Shown here in pieces: positions 37,552 through 50,470 of a stretch of 64,000 nt of DNA. Location: assembly GCA_015680685.1 (NCBI GenBank), contig MNCI01026525.1, forward strand, positions 535,627 to 599,626. The letters run 5' to 3'. The notes beneath the pieces were generated by a model. That model ran no database searches, was not told where the DNA came from, and saw nothing but the letters and a program-made list of their open reading frames with translations. The translations under genes and the position numbers were made by a program. The first letter of the stretch is position 1. Every line of letters begins with the position of its first letter. Source of the stretch: Gnetum montanum. Its lineage: Eukaryota > Streptophyta > Gnetopsida > Gnetales > Gnetaceae.

Positions 37552-37990
37552 TTTAAGGCCATGGTGGGCCATGGTATCATTTTAAAGCCTTGGCAAGCTA
37601 TGATTTCAGTTTAAGATCATAGAGGACCATGATGTTAATTTAGAGTCTTAGCATATTGTGATGACGATTTAAGGTCTCAGCAGGCTATCATGTCAGTTTA
37701 AGATCTCGGTAGGCCATGGTGTTACTAGTTTTATGCCTGGGTAGACTATGTTGTTAGTTTAAGGCCTAGAAAGATCATGTTGCTGGTTTAAGGCTTTGAT
37801 ATGCCGTGTTGTTACTTTAAGGCCTCAATAGGCCCTATTGCTAATTTAAGGCCTTGGTAGGTTATGTTGATGGTTTAAGGTCTTTTTAGGTTATGTTTTT
37901 AGTTTAAGGCATCATCAGGCCATGTTTTTGGTTTAAGGCCTTGGCAGGTTGTGTTGCTGGTTTAAGGTCTTGTTAGGCCATGTTAGAGTA
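37552..37990 (+). repeat. 29-bp minisatellite, about 15 copies
   Basis: Units read like GTTTAAGGCCTTGGCAGG plus TTGTGTTGCTG, with a constant 29-bp step over nearly the whole array; one unit carries a three-base insertion beginning CTAGTTTTA. It lies just past the integrase end, in the 3' UTR position where Tat elements often carry tandem repeats. The same unit recurs at 50280-50470. Confidence 0.9.
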
Positions 37991-38039
37991 GGCTTGCTTC
38001 TTAATGATCATTGATTACATGTAATATGGATCAAAATAG

Positions 38040-39100
38040 GAATTATTGACCAAACTGGTTAGCTAATTTCCATCCACATTGGCTATCCTAAATACTCCAT
38101 TACCGTAGGCTTTAGTAACCAAGAAGGGTCCTTCCTAATTGGCTAAGAATTTATTTACATCTTCATAAATAGCTTTAAGGACTAGGTCACAATCCTTGAT
38201 CTTAAGCTTGGTCGATTCATGATGATGCCATTACTTCTGCCTCTGTTGATAGTGTTTAATGTGAGAAGGCACTTCCATACATTGCCCCTCCAATGAGTCT
38301 AGGACCACTATCTACAACTCCTTATTTTGCTCATCATTGATGAAGTTAGTCAACGCTACTTAAAGTAGTGGCACCTACAATTCAAGAGGTAAAACAACTT
38401 TAGAACCATAAGCCAAGCTATAAGGGGTTACTCCAATTTCCATGCGATAACTCATTTTGTAGGGCCATAGCACATGGACAAGTTGCTAATGCCATTTAAA
38501 CTTGCTATTATTGATCATCTTCCTTAGTAAGTTAATAATGGCCTTGTTTCTTGCCTCTACTTGTCCATTGCCTTGAGGATAATAAGGTGATGAAAAAGAA
38601 TGCTTAATTTCCATTATCTATAACTATGGTCATGGGTATGCCAAAATAGGCTACAATGTTATCTAAGATAAATTTGCAAACTTGTTCAAATATAGTCTTC
38701 CTTAAGGAAATAGCCTCAACCTACTTTGTAAAGTATTAGGCTATTGTGATGATGAAGCTATGACCTATAGAAGACTTGGTGTTATAGGTCCAATGATATC
38801 CAACCCCCATCATTGAAATAACTAGGTGATCTAAGTAATATGTAACTCTATCAGTAGTATGTGTATGATGTTACTATGTCATTGGCATGTGTCATAATGT
38901 TTAATCTTTTTCATATAGTTTCTTTCCATATGGGTCCAGCAGTAACCAAACTACCTAATCTTAGTGGTTATAGTTGTTGGTCCTATATGTCCTCCACAAA
39001 CAACCTCATGAACCTCCTCTAGGACTATTCTAACTTCAATTTTACCTAAGCACTTTAGTAATATACCATCATTGGATCATTTACATAATGTGTTATCACC
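38040..39100 (-). pseudogene. Integrase of the giant element
   Basis: On the minus strand the core reads SSIGHSFIITIA, YFTK*VEAISLRKT, FILDNIVAYFGIPMTIVIDNG (Tat integrase; the second catalytic Asp is in VIDNG) and LSSRQWTSRGKK, a frameshifted YPQANGQAEA. The C-terminal module reads HHESTKLKIKDCDLVLK and LAN*EGPFLVTKAYG, the GPY/F-type motif. The N-terminal zinc region at about 38900-39050 is poorly preserved. It is followed by the 29-bp array. Confidence 0.78.
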
Positions 39101-39119
39101 TATGATGACATATTGCTTA

Positions 39120-39730
39120 GATCTTTTTTTGTACAATGTCTTTTTGGGCAATAGTCAGGCCTTGGGAAGACTCACCATGCATAAGGAAAAATTTGATATT
39201 ATCATACCTTTCCTTAATAGGAGCAGTATGGATGATGGCTACAAAGGTATCTTCAGTGTTTTGCATGATGGGAACAACATAGTCCATGGTCAAATTGGAC
39301 AATTTATTAAACACATTTGGTGTCACACTGAGAGCTAATGCTACCATTACATTAGCTATGACATTCTCATTCTAGGGTACATGCTAGATATCAACGTCCA
39401 CAAACTATTGTAACAATTGTTTTCCTAGGTCAAAGTATGGTTGTAAATGTTTAACTTTAGATGCATAGAATTCCATTACTTGGTTATCTACAAGTTGGGG
39501 ATCACCTTTAATTGGAAGCATGAGCTACGATCATCCTCTTAATCAAACCCTAGTACTTTGCTATGTTGTTGGTACATGAAAACTCAAAACAATAAGTGAA
39601 AGTTTGGATTTGACTAGATGGAAATGTTATGATGGGATCAATACTGGTCCCATGGGTAATTAAATCTTCATCAAAGTACATGACCATCTCATAAACCTTA
39701 GGCACTTGGATAATAGTATTAATATGCTCA
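39120..39730 (-). pseudogene. Archaeal-type RNase H of the giant element
   Basis: Minus-strand motifs are VYEMVMYFDEDL (first Asp kept), FSCTNNIAKY*GLI, GDPQLVDNQVMEFYASKVKHLQPYFDLGK (written here only as evidence of order: Asp-containing strand, then helix), and VDVDI*HVP*NENVIANVMVALAL, the final NE..AN..A block where the last Asp is replaced. The open stretch 39117-39347 covers this end plus the linker to integrase. It lies after RT/RNase H, the standard Tat order. Confidence 0.75.
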
Positions 39731-39739
39731 TTGGGGAAC

Positions 39740-41090
39740 TCAAGATCTATGGTTGCTTGGTCATCAATAGGTGAAACCGTGAGTTGTATGGTTATAGCTT
39801 ACCCTTTTAGTGAGGATCGAGAGATATAGTAAAGGTCAAGCATTGTAGTTATGGCTTTCCATCAAGCTATGTAGCTACTCTCACAGATGTTGGTTGTTAT
39901 GGCTCTACGCACATTATCTTTGCAAATGACATTGACTTGGCTTCTAAAGAGGTAGTGTCTTTACTACTACAATAAGAATACTAGTGCTAGAAAATACTTC
40001 TCCACTTGAATGTATCAAGTTTCATGGCTAACTAATGCATGGATAAGATAGTATACTAACATTTTTGCTCCATCATCTTCTTTCTAACAAAGAAGAGAGG
40101 CAATGAATGGATGTGTCAGAGATAGCCAAGTAGATGTAAAAAGGTTTACCTTCCTATGAAGGATAGACCATTGGTAGTTGTGTCAACTCTTGCTTAAAGT
40201 TTTCAAAGGCCTATTGACATTGAGATGTCCACTCATAGTGAAACCCTTTCTTAAGTAAGTGTTGCATGGGTTGGAACTTATATGTAAGCCTAGTGATAAA
40301 CCTATGAATAAATTGCAATCTACCTTACAATTTTTGAAGCTCCTTAAGGTTAGATAGCACTGCTAATTTGGCTATAGTCTTAACCTTATTAGGATTGACA
40401 CATATCCCTGCCTTAGATACTACAAAGACAAGCATCTTTCCAATCTTGACACCAAAGATACATTTCTTAGGATTGAGCCCAAGCTCATATTTGAGGCATC
40501 ATTTAAGCACAAGATCTAGGTCAGTCGCATGATCATTAGCGTCTTTGGACTTAATAGCTATGTCATCCATGTAATAATTAAGCAAACCTAGCATGTAATC
40601 ACTAAATATATAAGTCATGATTCATTGATATGTTGCTTCTACATTCTTAAGTCCAAAAGACATCATAGTATAGTAGAAGGTTTCCCAAGAGGTCATGAAG
40701 ATTATGCTAAGTTGGTGCTTTGGGTTAATCCTAATTTGATTATATCTCGATAATCCATCCATAAAGGACAATAAAGCATGCTTAGTTGTGGTATCGATAA
40801 ACTAATCAATGCTAGGTAATGGGAAGTCATCTTTGATAGTTGCTTTAGTTAGGTCTCAGAAATCAATGTAAATATGGATACTCCCATTTTCCTTAGGGAC
40901 TACCACTATGTTGAAAACCCATTCTGCATAGTTAATAGCCCTAATGAAACTAGGTATATAGAGTTTTAAGATCTCCTCAAGAACTTCCAAGGCTTAATTA
41001 TGTTGTATCTTACATACGTTTTGCTTTACTAGTCTAATTCCAAGATCTAGTATGATGTTCTTGGCATATTATCGTATGATCAGGCAAAGA
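39740..41090 (-). pseudogene. Reverse transcriptase and RT-linked RNase H of the giant element
   Basis: Minus strand: DLGIRLVKQNVCKIQH, FIRAINYAEWVFNIVVVPKEN, IYIDF*DLTKATIKDDFPLP, SFMDGLSRYNQIRI, FYYTMMSFGLKNVEATYQ, and YYMDDIAIKS with the YMDD box at 40561-40576. Then LNPKKCIFGVKIGKMLVFV, LQGRLQFIHRFITRLT and WTSQCQ*AFENFKQEL lead into RNase H (PFYIYLAISD). Each block matches Tat/Ogre RT in order. Protease, which should be directly upstream, is about 9.9 kb away. Confidence 0.85.
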
Positions 41091-42092
41091 CCTTAATGCT
41101 CCCTTGTAGGACCAAGGTGATGCCTTGAGCCTGTTAAGGTTCCAATGAGGAATTTAGTTTAAGATTTTTCTCCTCACCACTATGTGCCATGATAGGAACC
41201 TCAACCAAAGAGTCTTTAGTTATGTCACCCACCTATAATGGTTTTGATTAGGATCTTAGGCCACTGTAGAGGTTTCTCTATTAAGGCTAGGTAGTCCACA
41301 AGACTTAGGCTCAAGATCTAGGCAATTAGGGTCAATATATCATTTTACATCATCATGAGGCCAATTTAGGCTCAAAGGTAAACTAATTAGCCTCCAAGTA
41401 CTCATATGTTAATCCTACATGTCAACCTAAAGCATAATAAGTGACACCTAGCTAAAAATTAATAAACAGTGCTTAAAATGATATAAAAATCATGCAAATA
41501 TGCTCTATTCTAGTGTAAACAAGGTCATCAAAGGCTATAAATAAGGTAAAAATAAGCAAAAAATGTGTAATAGAGGCCAAATAAAGGTCAAACAAATGAA
41601 TAATATTGTAATTGATCAACAAGGGTCATGGTTTTTCTATTTTTAGGCCTTGGAAGGCCATAATGCCATGGTGCCAAATAGTGGTCATGGAAGATCAAAC
41701 CCCACTAGCTAACACCAATAAAAGCAAACAAAATAGATAAAGGAAGTATAAGGCTATGTAAAATGCTACAAGAAGGTTATAAGGGTGAACAATGCAACAT
41801 AAGATCAAAAACAAGCTAAAATATCAAGCAAAGCATGCTACCTATGGTCATACTTGGCTAATATAGATCAAAAGATGGTTGACTTTTGCTAGTTTTAAGC
41901 CTTAGTATGCAATGGTTTAGGGCTGCAAAGCTATTAGATGGGTTTGGAAATTATTCATCATTGTTTCTAGGTTGTTTGGACCTAAATACAAGATTTTTGG
42001 AGCTTCTACATTGAGACCACCTTGCTTCTATGCTAAGGCTCGAACACAAACCACCCCCCACCCCCCCACACAACCCCAACCCAACACCCCCC
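41091..42092. other. Spacer between RT and the tandem array
   Basis: Contains two single 29-bp-family remnants, at about 41640-41680 (TTTTAGGCCTTGGAAGGCCA) and 41893-41930 (CTAGTTTTAAGCCTTAGTAT). Otherwise A-rich. It ends in a C-rich run (CCACCCCCC) directly at the gap. Confidence 0.6.
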
Positions 42093-42453
42093 NNNNNNNN
42101 NNNNNNNNNNNNNNNNNNNNNNNNNNNNNNNNNNNNNNNNNNNNNNNNNNNNNNNNNNNNNNNNNNNNNNNNNNNNNNNNNNNNNNNNNNNNNNNNNNNN
42201 NNNNNNNNNNNNNNNNNNNNNNNNNNNNNNNNNNNNNNNNNNNNNNNNNNNNNNNNNNNNNNNNNNNNNNNNNNNNNNNNNNNNNNNNNNNNNNNNNNNN
42301 NNNNNNNNNNNNNNNNNNNNNNNNNNNNNNNNNNNNNNNNNNNNNNNNNNNNNNNNNNNNNNNNNNNNNNNNNNNNNNNNNNNNNNNNNNNNNNNNNNNN
42401 NNNNNNNNNNNNNNNNNNNNNNNNNNNNNNNNNNNNNNNNNNNNNNNNNNNNN
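42093..42453. other. Assembly gap (361 N)
   Basis: N run inside the tandem array, next to a C-rich run. It probably hides further repeat units. Confidence 1.
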
Positions 42454-43400
42454 GCGGCATCCTCCAAGGAGGTGTGCCAGTGTGGAAGATCCCAAGGGGC
42501 TGATTTCTAACAAATTTTATTTAGTTTTGGGCATGCATGTGCATTCCCAAGGTTGCCAATTTTAAGGCCTTTAAATTAATTTTTTAAGTTACCCCATTAT
42601 TTCCATGATGAGGCCACAACCCCCACCCCCAGGAGGGTAAGCTAATGTGGAAGATCCCAAGGGGCTAATTTTTGATAAATTTTAATTAGTTATGACCATG
42701 CATGTGCATTCCCAAGGTTTACAGAGCTACTAAGCATCACCTAAGATCAAAATTTTTTAATTTTAATGTTTTTAAGTTAATTTTTGAGGTTATCCCCTTA
42801 TTTCCATGCTAAGCCATCCCTCCCTCAACCTACAGCCCCACCACCACCTCCCCCCCACCCTTTAGGGAGGTAAGCTAACATGGAAGATCCCAAGAGGCTA
42901 AGTTTTGAGAAATTTTGATCAGTTATGGACATGCATGTGTATTCCTAGCAATGTCAAAGCTGCTGAGCATTGCACAAGATTAAACGTTGTTGATTTTAAG
43001 GTTTTTAAGTTAATTTTTGAGGTTAGCCACTTGTTTCCACACTAACCCTCTACTCTAGGAGGTAAGCCAACCTTGAAGATCCCAAAGGGCTAATTTCTAA
43101 AAAATTTGATCAGTTATGGACATGCATGTGCATTCTTGGGGTTTCCAAAGCTACTAGGCATTACCTAAGATCAAACATTGTTAATTTTAAGGCTTTTTCA
43201 TTGGTTTTTAAGGTTACCCCTTTGTTTGCACACTAAGCCCCCACTCTAGGTGGGTAAGCCAACATGGAAGATCCCAAGGGACTAATTTTTCACAAATTTT
43301 GATTAGTTTTAGGCATCCATGTGCATTCCTAAGGTTACTAGACTTGTTGGGCATCATCCAAGATCAAAAGTTATCAATTTTAATGTGCTAAGCCCCACTC
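42454..43400 (+). repeat. Tandem array, units about 165-233 bp
   Basis: The word GAAGATCCCAAGGGGCTAAT recurs at 42485, 42650, 42883, 43075 and 43267 (steps 165, 233, 192, 192). Each is followed by TTATGGACATGCATGTGCATTC, ATTTTAAGG and a C-rich segment before GGGTAAGCCAA. Length changes come mainly from the C-rich segment. Partial units with similar words continue to about 44000. It probably extends into the gap. Confidence 0.88.
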
Positions 43401-44632
43401 CAAGGGGGTATGACAAGGGGTAAGAACCAAGGGGATGAGAACCAAAGGAGGTTATCAACTATTGCAGATCATCGAGAGGCAACAAGGCTCTCAATGTAAG
43501 AACTATGGTCACTAGAAGTTGGGAAGAGGATCTTTATGCTATACCCCCTAAGCCCCCACATTAGCTCCATACTAGAGAGCATAGAGGGGAGATTCGCCAA
43601 CGTGGGATGTAATACAAGGTTGCAAATTGGCTTGTTCTAATGACAGAAATAGGCTATTGGAGGCTATACAAGAGTATAAATGTCAATCATGGTAACTAGG
43701 TGATCAATTTATGGAATTTTGTATCACCTCCCATCCATCCATGCTAGGCCCAAGATGCATAGCATGGAAAGGGCCTTCCTTAGTATGGAACCACCAAATA
43801 AAAAGGTTTTGACCACTTTTGACTAGGTTTTCCAAGGTTTAGGGGTTGCTATGAGTGATTGAATGGATTCTTCGTTATGTGGGCCTCTTCTAAGGATTAG
43901 ATCTAGGTGTGATGGGTAGGGGTTGTATCAATAAAGGTTACCCCCCATTTGTTCCACACTAAACCCCACTTTTAGGGGTTTAGGCCAAGTGATACACTCA
44001 AGGTGACTATTTTTAGCAAAGTTTGACCCCCTTTCATAGCTTAGGGTTGAATGATACAAGTTGTAACTACCAAAAATGGAAAAGAAGTTAGTTTTTTTAT
44101 GGTTTTGAGGGGTGGAACACATGCATCCACATTGACTATGATACCCCCAATATGGATCAATGGGAGTAAAAACTTGGATATTGTTCTATGTGTTGAAGGG
44201 ATCAAAACCCCAATGTTTACATAGTTTGTAACCCAAAAATCCCATATGTAATGGTACAAGGTGGGATCCATGGTTTAAAAATTTTTAAAAATTAAAAATT
44301 AAGAAAAAACAAAGGAAATTTCTATTTCCCCCATCCTCACTCCTATCATGAAGGATAATTTCCCCCACTTAGACTTCAATGTATGTGAAGTTGTCATACA
44401 TAGAATTAGCAAGCAAGAGTTTAGAGTGGAAATGTTGGGTTTTTAGGATTTTTAATGTTGAAACATACACAAAATCCTTACAAACCACCATTCCATCAAC
44501 CAATGTAGTAGAGGAAAGCCTTAGCATCCATTCTTGTAGTTGATCTTGTGAAATCTTAATGTTGAAGCCCTTCATCCCTTCTTTCAACCAACATTAAAGC
44601 TCTAATCTTTTCAAATCTCAAGCCTTCTTTCA
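43401..44632. other. Degenerate edge of the tandem array and upstream region of the antisense gene
   Basis: Blocks such as CCCCATTTGTTCCACACTAA and AACCCCACTTTTAGGGG (43945-43980) echo the array. No recognised coding domain on the minus strand. It could hold the promoter of the plus-strand gene. Confidence 0.4.
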
Positions 44633-47600
44633 ATGTTGGGCATTAGCATTACGAAACGTGGCAAGAATCCACACATCCAAGCATTATATCAGGCTACCAA
44701 AAGGATCTCCAATGTTTTCAAGGGACTTCATCATCACTTCCAAGGTAGGCCATTCTTTGCCTTTTTTTCATATTGTTCTAGCCATTTTTGGTGTTTTTCT
44801 AGGTAGTAACATGTCCTTTTTCTTTGATCTAGTCAAAATGAGTCAATAAAATTAAGTTTCAGAGAAATCCCACATCATTTTTTGGTCATTTTCATGTGTA
44901 TCTAGTATTATTTTTCTATTTTTTCCTTGCTAAATAAGATTTTTAAAAGTAGGCTTTCTTTTTTAGATGCTTTTTCTAAAAATCTCATGTTGACTTTGTT
45001 TTTCTTAGATCTAGGGCCAAGGACTCATTAAAATTAAATTCTAATGAAATCATACCCCCTTATTTTGATGTCTTTTGTGATGTTGGTTTGGCTGTTTTGG
45101 TCATAATCTATGGTTTCATAATGTTAAATTCATGTTTTTTATGTTTTTTGGTGCAAAAAAGAAAGTTATGTTGTGTATTTTTTATCGAAAAAATGGCTTC
45201 CTTTTTCAAACATTAATGCTTTTGGTTTTTAGTGTTTTATTTAAGCTTTGTAATGGCTATGGTATATTTAATTTGGAGTTATATTGATCAAGTTATGGCT
45301 ATTTCAAATTGGTTGTGCAACTAGGGTTCGTGCCATTTTTCATATTTTAATCAACATTAATGAATTATTTCTGAAACACCAACTAGGGTTTTGAATTTAT
45401 ATTAAGTATAGCTATGTAGTGTTTAATTCAATCTTTTAAAAGGTATTGGAATCACTCTATTTGGAGTCCAAATGAATTATTGGTGATTTTTTTCCCAACC
45501 TTGCATGAATGGGGGTTGATAGTAACAACTACATTTTTGCTACCTCTAGCTATGTTTTGTGTAAGAATGGTTAAATGTTGTTGGTTGTAATGGTCATGAC
45601 TAGAAATTTTATGATTTCAAGGTTCCTTCCATGGTAAAATCATTGAAATCAGTTCTAAGATGATTTTTTATGAATTTTATAATAAGGCTATGTTAATTGG
45701 TCTAAATTTTTTTGTAGCACTTTACCCCTTTGAGGATGGATGTGGTTGTTATAGTTGGAATCATCAACCTTCATGTTCTTAGGAATTTTCTTAAATAAAT
45801 TATGTTATAAATTTTTTTTTGTGTGTTTTTTAAAGAAAAGAGCTTATTAGGATATTTAGTAAGTTTTTTTATTTATTTCTATTATGGCCACTTTTTCTAT
45901 GTTTTGAAGCTTTTTCTAAATTAATGCATGTTTTGAGCTAGGGCATAATTTTGGTTGTGATTTTTTGGTTATAATAGTTTTGGCTATGATATCAAGTATA
46001 GGAGATGTTGAAATAATATATTTATTTTTTTGTGAATTTTCTTAAGCAAATTTGAACCAACACCTTAGAGCTTTTTATGGAGGCTAATTTCACCCCTAAA
46101 TAGGATATGTAAAATTTGTCAAGAAATTCTAAGTTTTGAGATGTTGTAATAATATATATCAAGTCTAGGAGATGTTTTTCTTTATCCCCCTATAGGATGC
46201 TACTCAAGCCAGTGCTCATTGTGGTTGAGCTAGTTGACATTCTCTATTGTCTTGGTCAACGTATAGACCATACCCCTCTTCCTAACTTGGCATTGGAGAA
46301 GAAATCAATGTGGCTATGCCAAAGAACCAGGGACTTCCTTTCCCATATTCTCTAGAACTTTGTTATGATGATGTGGTAACAACTGTCTGAGGCGGTGGCT
46401 ACAATCATCATGGATACTTTGCTACCTGGGTCTACATGCCTAATTGCTCGATTTATAACCGATGGACCAAAGACCTGAGTGGTAGGAGAACTGGTGGATT
46501 TCATCAATCCATAGTACCTTTTAAATATCTATAGGTTGCTAGAGTGTTCATGATACAACATGAATAATACTCTGATGGTGGCACAGAGAGTTCACTCTTT
46601 ATTCCAGAATCCTCTAGGAACTATGTACTAATTACAAGGGTAAGTTGGCTATCATAGGTTTTAACATTATGTATTTATCTAGTTTAGTCTCTTTTTTCTA
46701 ACTTGTTGATTTTACACATATCTTGCAAATACAGGGTCAATCATCAAGGTTTGATCAAGAATGATGAAACCTTGGTGGTAGCCCATAGCACATTCAATGA
46801 ATTCACCAAGTGTCCCAAGATTAGACTATTGTTTTTGAATAGCTAAGAGGGGAATTTCATGAATACCCTATTAGACTTGACCTTGTTTACAAGAGGTGTG
46901 TGGCTGCCAAAAGAGCACATAGTTGATGGGCAAACCCTAAGGATATCAAAGATATGGGTATTACTACTAGGACCCCCATGAAAGCTTCACCAAGTAAGAA
47001 GAAGAAGAGTGAGAAAACAAGTACTTTGTTATGCTAAATGTTTTATGGTTATTTCGATCTTAAGTTTCTTATGACTAAAACTTAGTTGTATTAAGGCCAA
47101 ACACTTATCTTTTGCTTATAGGGCCTTTCACTCACATAGATGTTATCATACCCCTCAACAAAGGTTCTATGGAAAATCTCATCCTAAAGTTCAATGAAGT
47201 GGGATGAGCACAAGAAGGGTTAAGAAGAATGCATCTAAATACATTTAAGCAAACATTAGCCATGCATGTTTCATTGAGATCTTTATGGCACCCAACCTTG
47301 TCATTGCTTTGGCAAAGATGCTGAATATCATTAACTCTTTTGATGAAAAAGTTAATGTGCTTCAAACCATAATACAAGGCCTATTCATTTATATTTCTAT
47401 TAGTTCAACCACCTTCCATGACTTATTTGGTATTCCTGGTGATGGGATAATAGTTGCCACCAAACCCATGAAAGAGGTAGGCCATCGTGCAAAAGTTGAG
47501 GAATGCCTTGGTGCTACCAAGGGCCAATATAGTCTTGCTTATAGTAGCTTTACAAATCCTAATGCAAAAGAGTCTTATCCCTTATTCAAATATAGGATAT

Positions 47601-49914
47601 TTCTTAAATTATTGTCACAAAAGAAGGTGTTTAGGATTCTGCAAGGATGGACCTTCAAGAAATTTATGATGGAGGAGACTCATTTTAACTAGGCTATTTT
47701 CTTTGCTATGAGCCTTAAAGAAAAAATTCTCAAAATTAGCATGGATTCCTCCACTATATTCCACATACACCATGAATTTTTTGCAAGCTACTTGAAGAGG
47801 TTTGCAAAATTTTTGGTGGTGAAAAGAGGTGGATCATGGATGCACTAGGATCCACAACAACTCTCTAGGCCTTTGATAAAGCATCTTTATCCAACCATGA
47901 GGGCTTAGAACACATCAAAGGATATGGGAGATTTACTATCTATGACCACTAAGAATCTTGATGTCAATCAGTGTGAATCCCTTGACAGCACAAGGGAGGC
48001 ACCTCTTACATTTTCACCAAACATCAAGAGGATCCAACAGTTACATGCTGAAGTCACCAAAGTAGCCAAGACAACCTAAGAAGCCCATAGAATAAGCATC
48101 ACTAGTAATAGATCCACCCTCCAAGCAAAAGATTATCTTCAAGAACCCACATTTGGACTAAGTAGTCACAAGTATACTTCAACTATGTTTTCTTTTCTTT
48201 TGGCTATGTTTTTATTCTATGACTATTCATGCTAACATATCTAATGATTTATGGTTATAGATCAATGATGGAATCTAGTAGCCTAAGATTCCATTGCAAA
48301 AGAAGAACAAAGACAAGCAAAAGGGGAAAATAGATGTGCCAAGGAGGAAGAGCAGATTAGTAGAGCCATTGTAGAGGAACACTAGAGGCATGTAGAGGTG
48401 GCACACTTGCAATAAGATATGGGTGATATTAACACCTTTTTTAGTGGATCACTACCTAAGAAGTCTCTAATTGAAATCCTTGTTGATGATGATGATGATG
48501 ATCATGAGAATCAAGTGGAGAGCATAGGTATACTTATGCTCTACCTATTATTGTCTATAGTTTTATGTTTTTTTTAGAGTCCTTACTTAACCATTAATTG
48601 TTATGGTTTTCATAGTTCTTGAGCTAGTATCTAAGGCCTCTATACCTGAGTTTCACATGAAACCATGGGTGAAGGTCCCAAATAAGGTAGAATTCATGCA
48701 TGGGATGGAAAAGGACATCATTGGTCAATTGTAATAGGTTGTACCTGAAATTGGTAAGAACTATGTTTTGATATGTCTTAGTAATTTTGCTATGAGATGT
48801 ATTTTATGTTATAACTATATTGTATATTGAGTTTAGGACTATTATTTTTGTTTTTTTTAGTGTCATTAGTCACATTGAATCTAGCCCAAAACATGGAGTT
48901 TTACTCCTTGCTTAAATTTCCTCTAGACATCACACATGTCCCCTTGAAGCTTTACGAGACTGCCATTAATCTAACAATTTCTTATGCTAAAGCTTCATCA
49001 GAGATTCAGAGGTCTAAAAAATCCCTATAAGAACAACTTATAGCCTTGAACGAGGAAAATAAAAGGTAAGATGAGAGGATCCAAGATCTCTACGAATGTA
49101 AGGCATTCATGGATGCTCAAGTGAAGCACTTGAAGGCCTTGTAGACCAAAGAGATCACGTGGGTCCACTACTGGTGCACTATCCATGATAAGATTTCTCT
49201 TTCTTTGGAGTTTCATGAGTAACAAATTCAAATGGACTTAATTTCTCAAAAGGCACAAGATTGGAAGGATTATTGTGCTTGGATCCTAGAGTGGGGTAAC
49301 ACATAAAGGGACCACAAACACAAGTATAAGGTTAATCAAGATGCCTATTTGAAATAGCTAAAGAAGGAGATAACTAAACAACAAAAGAGAGAGATGTTCA
49401 TTCAAGGCATTCAAGCTAAGAATGCTTTCAACCTCTTTGAAAGCACTCTAATAATGGTTGAGTCTCCTACTCCATTGATTACCATAACTACAGATGAGGT
49501 TGCCATGACTACAATCTCATGGGATCCACCATTTTGGGTGGGTGTGGATAGAACCAACATCCTCATTGGTATCAATATAGGAGACATTGATTGGGCCAAC
49601 ATGACAGAAGATCATATTCTCCAATGTTTGGAGAATGGTCTTCATCATCTTCCCCAAGAGCTCACAAAGTCAAATTCTCCATAGGTATGATGGCTTCTAT
49701 GTTTTACATTTTCTTTTAGTTTTAGTTTTCGTTTTATGTTTCTTGTTTTGCATGGTTCATGTTACAATTTTGGTTATGATGATTACTAACTAGTTGTGTG
49801 TTGCTATCTCACAAGCATTTTATGATCTTGGTGGCCCCAGTAATGGAGGCGATGATGATGATGATGCACCATCTCCTCTTCCTCTAAATGCCCCCTTGGC
49901 ACCATTTGATGCAT
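44633..49914 (+). pseudogene. Decayed multi-exon gene on the antisense strand of the giant element
   Basis: Function unrecognised. Proposed exons: 46196-46639, 46735-47020, 47122-48171, 48261-48527, 48616-48753, 48861-49684 and 49816-49914. A possible first exon is 44633-44744 (starting MLGISITKRGKNPHIQ), before a 1.45 kb T-rich intron. The six short introns (88-131 bp) all start GT and end AG, most with pyrimidine-rich 3' ends. Splicing keeps the frame open at 46639/46735 (GG|G), 48527/48616 (G|TT) and 48753/48861 (G|TG); elsewhere single-base shifts are needed. The third exon has about 350 codons with few stops. The fifth ends in a six-Asp run; the seventh has a predicted coiled coil (EQLIALNEENKR region) and a long clean stretch 49394-49684. 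The last encodes an acidic, Pro-rich tail GGDDDDDAPSPLPLN. Tat elements are known to carry antisense ORFs; this could be a spliced one. Confidence 0.6.
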
Positions 49915-50279
49915 GATGCAATAGTCTTTCTTTTTCATTTCATTTTATGCTTGAGATTATATGGCTTATGTTGGTCAATACTTGCATTGTAGACATTTTA
50001 TCATTCATGATTGATAGTATTAACATTTATGCCACATAATGTGGTCATATATGTTATTTTATTTTAAGATATTTTAAATTTTGAGTTTTCAATTTTTATT
50101 TTGGCTACATTCACTATTGATAACTTTATTATTTTCAAGTTCTAAGGTTAAGAGTATTGAAAATATCTATGCAAAATATGGCTATGTTGGCTATGCCAAA
50201 AACTATAAGATTATGGATAGGCAAGGGTTATTTGCTATATTTTTGTTTTAATAAAGAAAATGCATGACAGACTATATAT

Positions 50280-50470
50280 TTATAAGGTCTTGATGGGCCA
50301 TGATGCTAATTTAGAGTCTTAGTAGACTATAACACCAGTTAAAAATCTTAGTGAACCATAATGTCAATTTATAGTCTTAGTGGACTACGATGTTGGTTTA
50401 AGGTCTTAGTAGGCCACAATGCCAATTTAAGGCCTTAGAAGACCATGGGTTTGCTAGTTTTAGGCCATGA
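50280..50470 (+). repeat. 29-bp minisatellite, second array, about 7 copies
   Basis: Units such as ATTTAGAGTCTTAGTAGA plus CTATAACACCA and GTTTAAGGTCTTAGTAGG plus CCACAATGCCA follow at 29-bp steps. They are homologous to, and in the same orientation as, 37552-37990, including the CTAGTTTTA variant unit. It lies just beyond the protease in element direction. Confidence 0.88.

Noticed and set aside
37552-37990. CRISPR-like array
   Set aside because: Units are contiguous 29-bp repeats with no unique spacers, in a plant retrotransposon.
41951-42565. Five long open frames across 42093-42453
   Set aside because: Artefacts of the N run flanked by C-rich tandem repeat.
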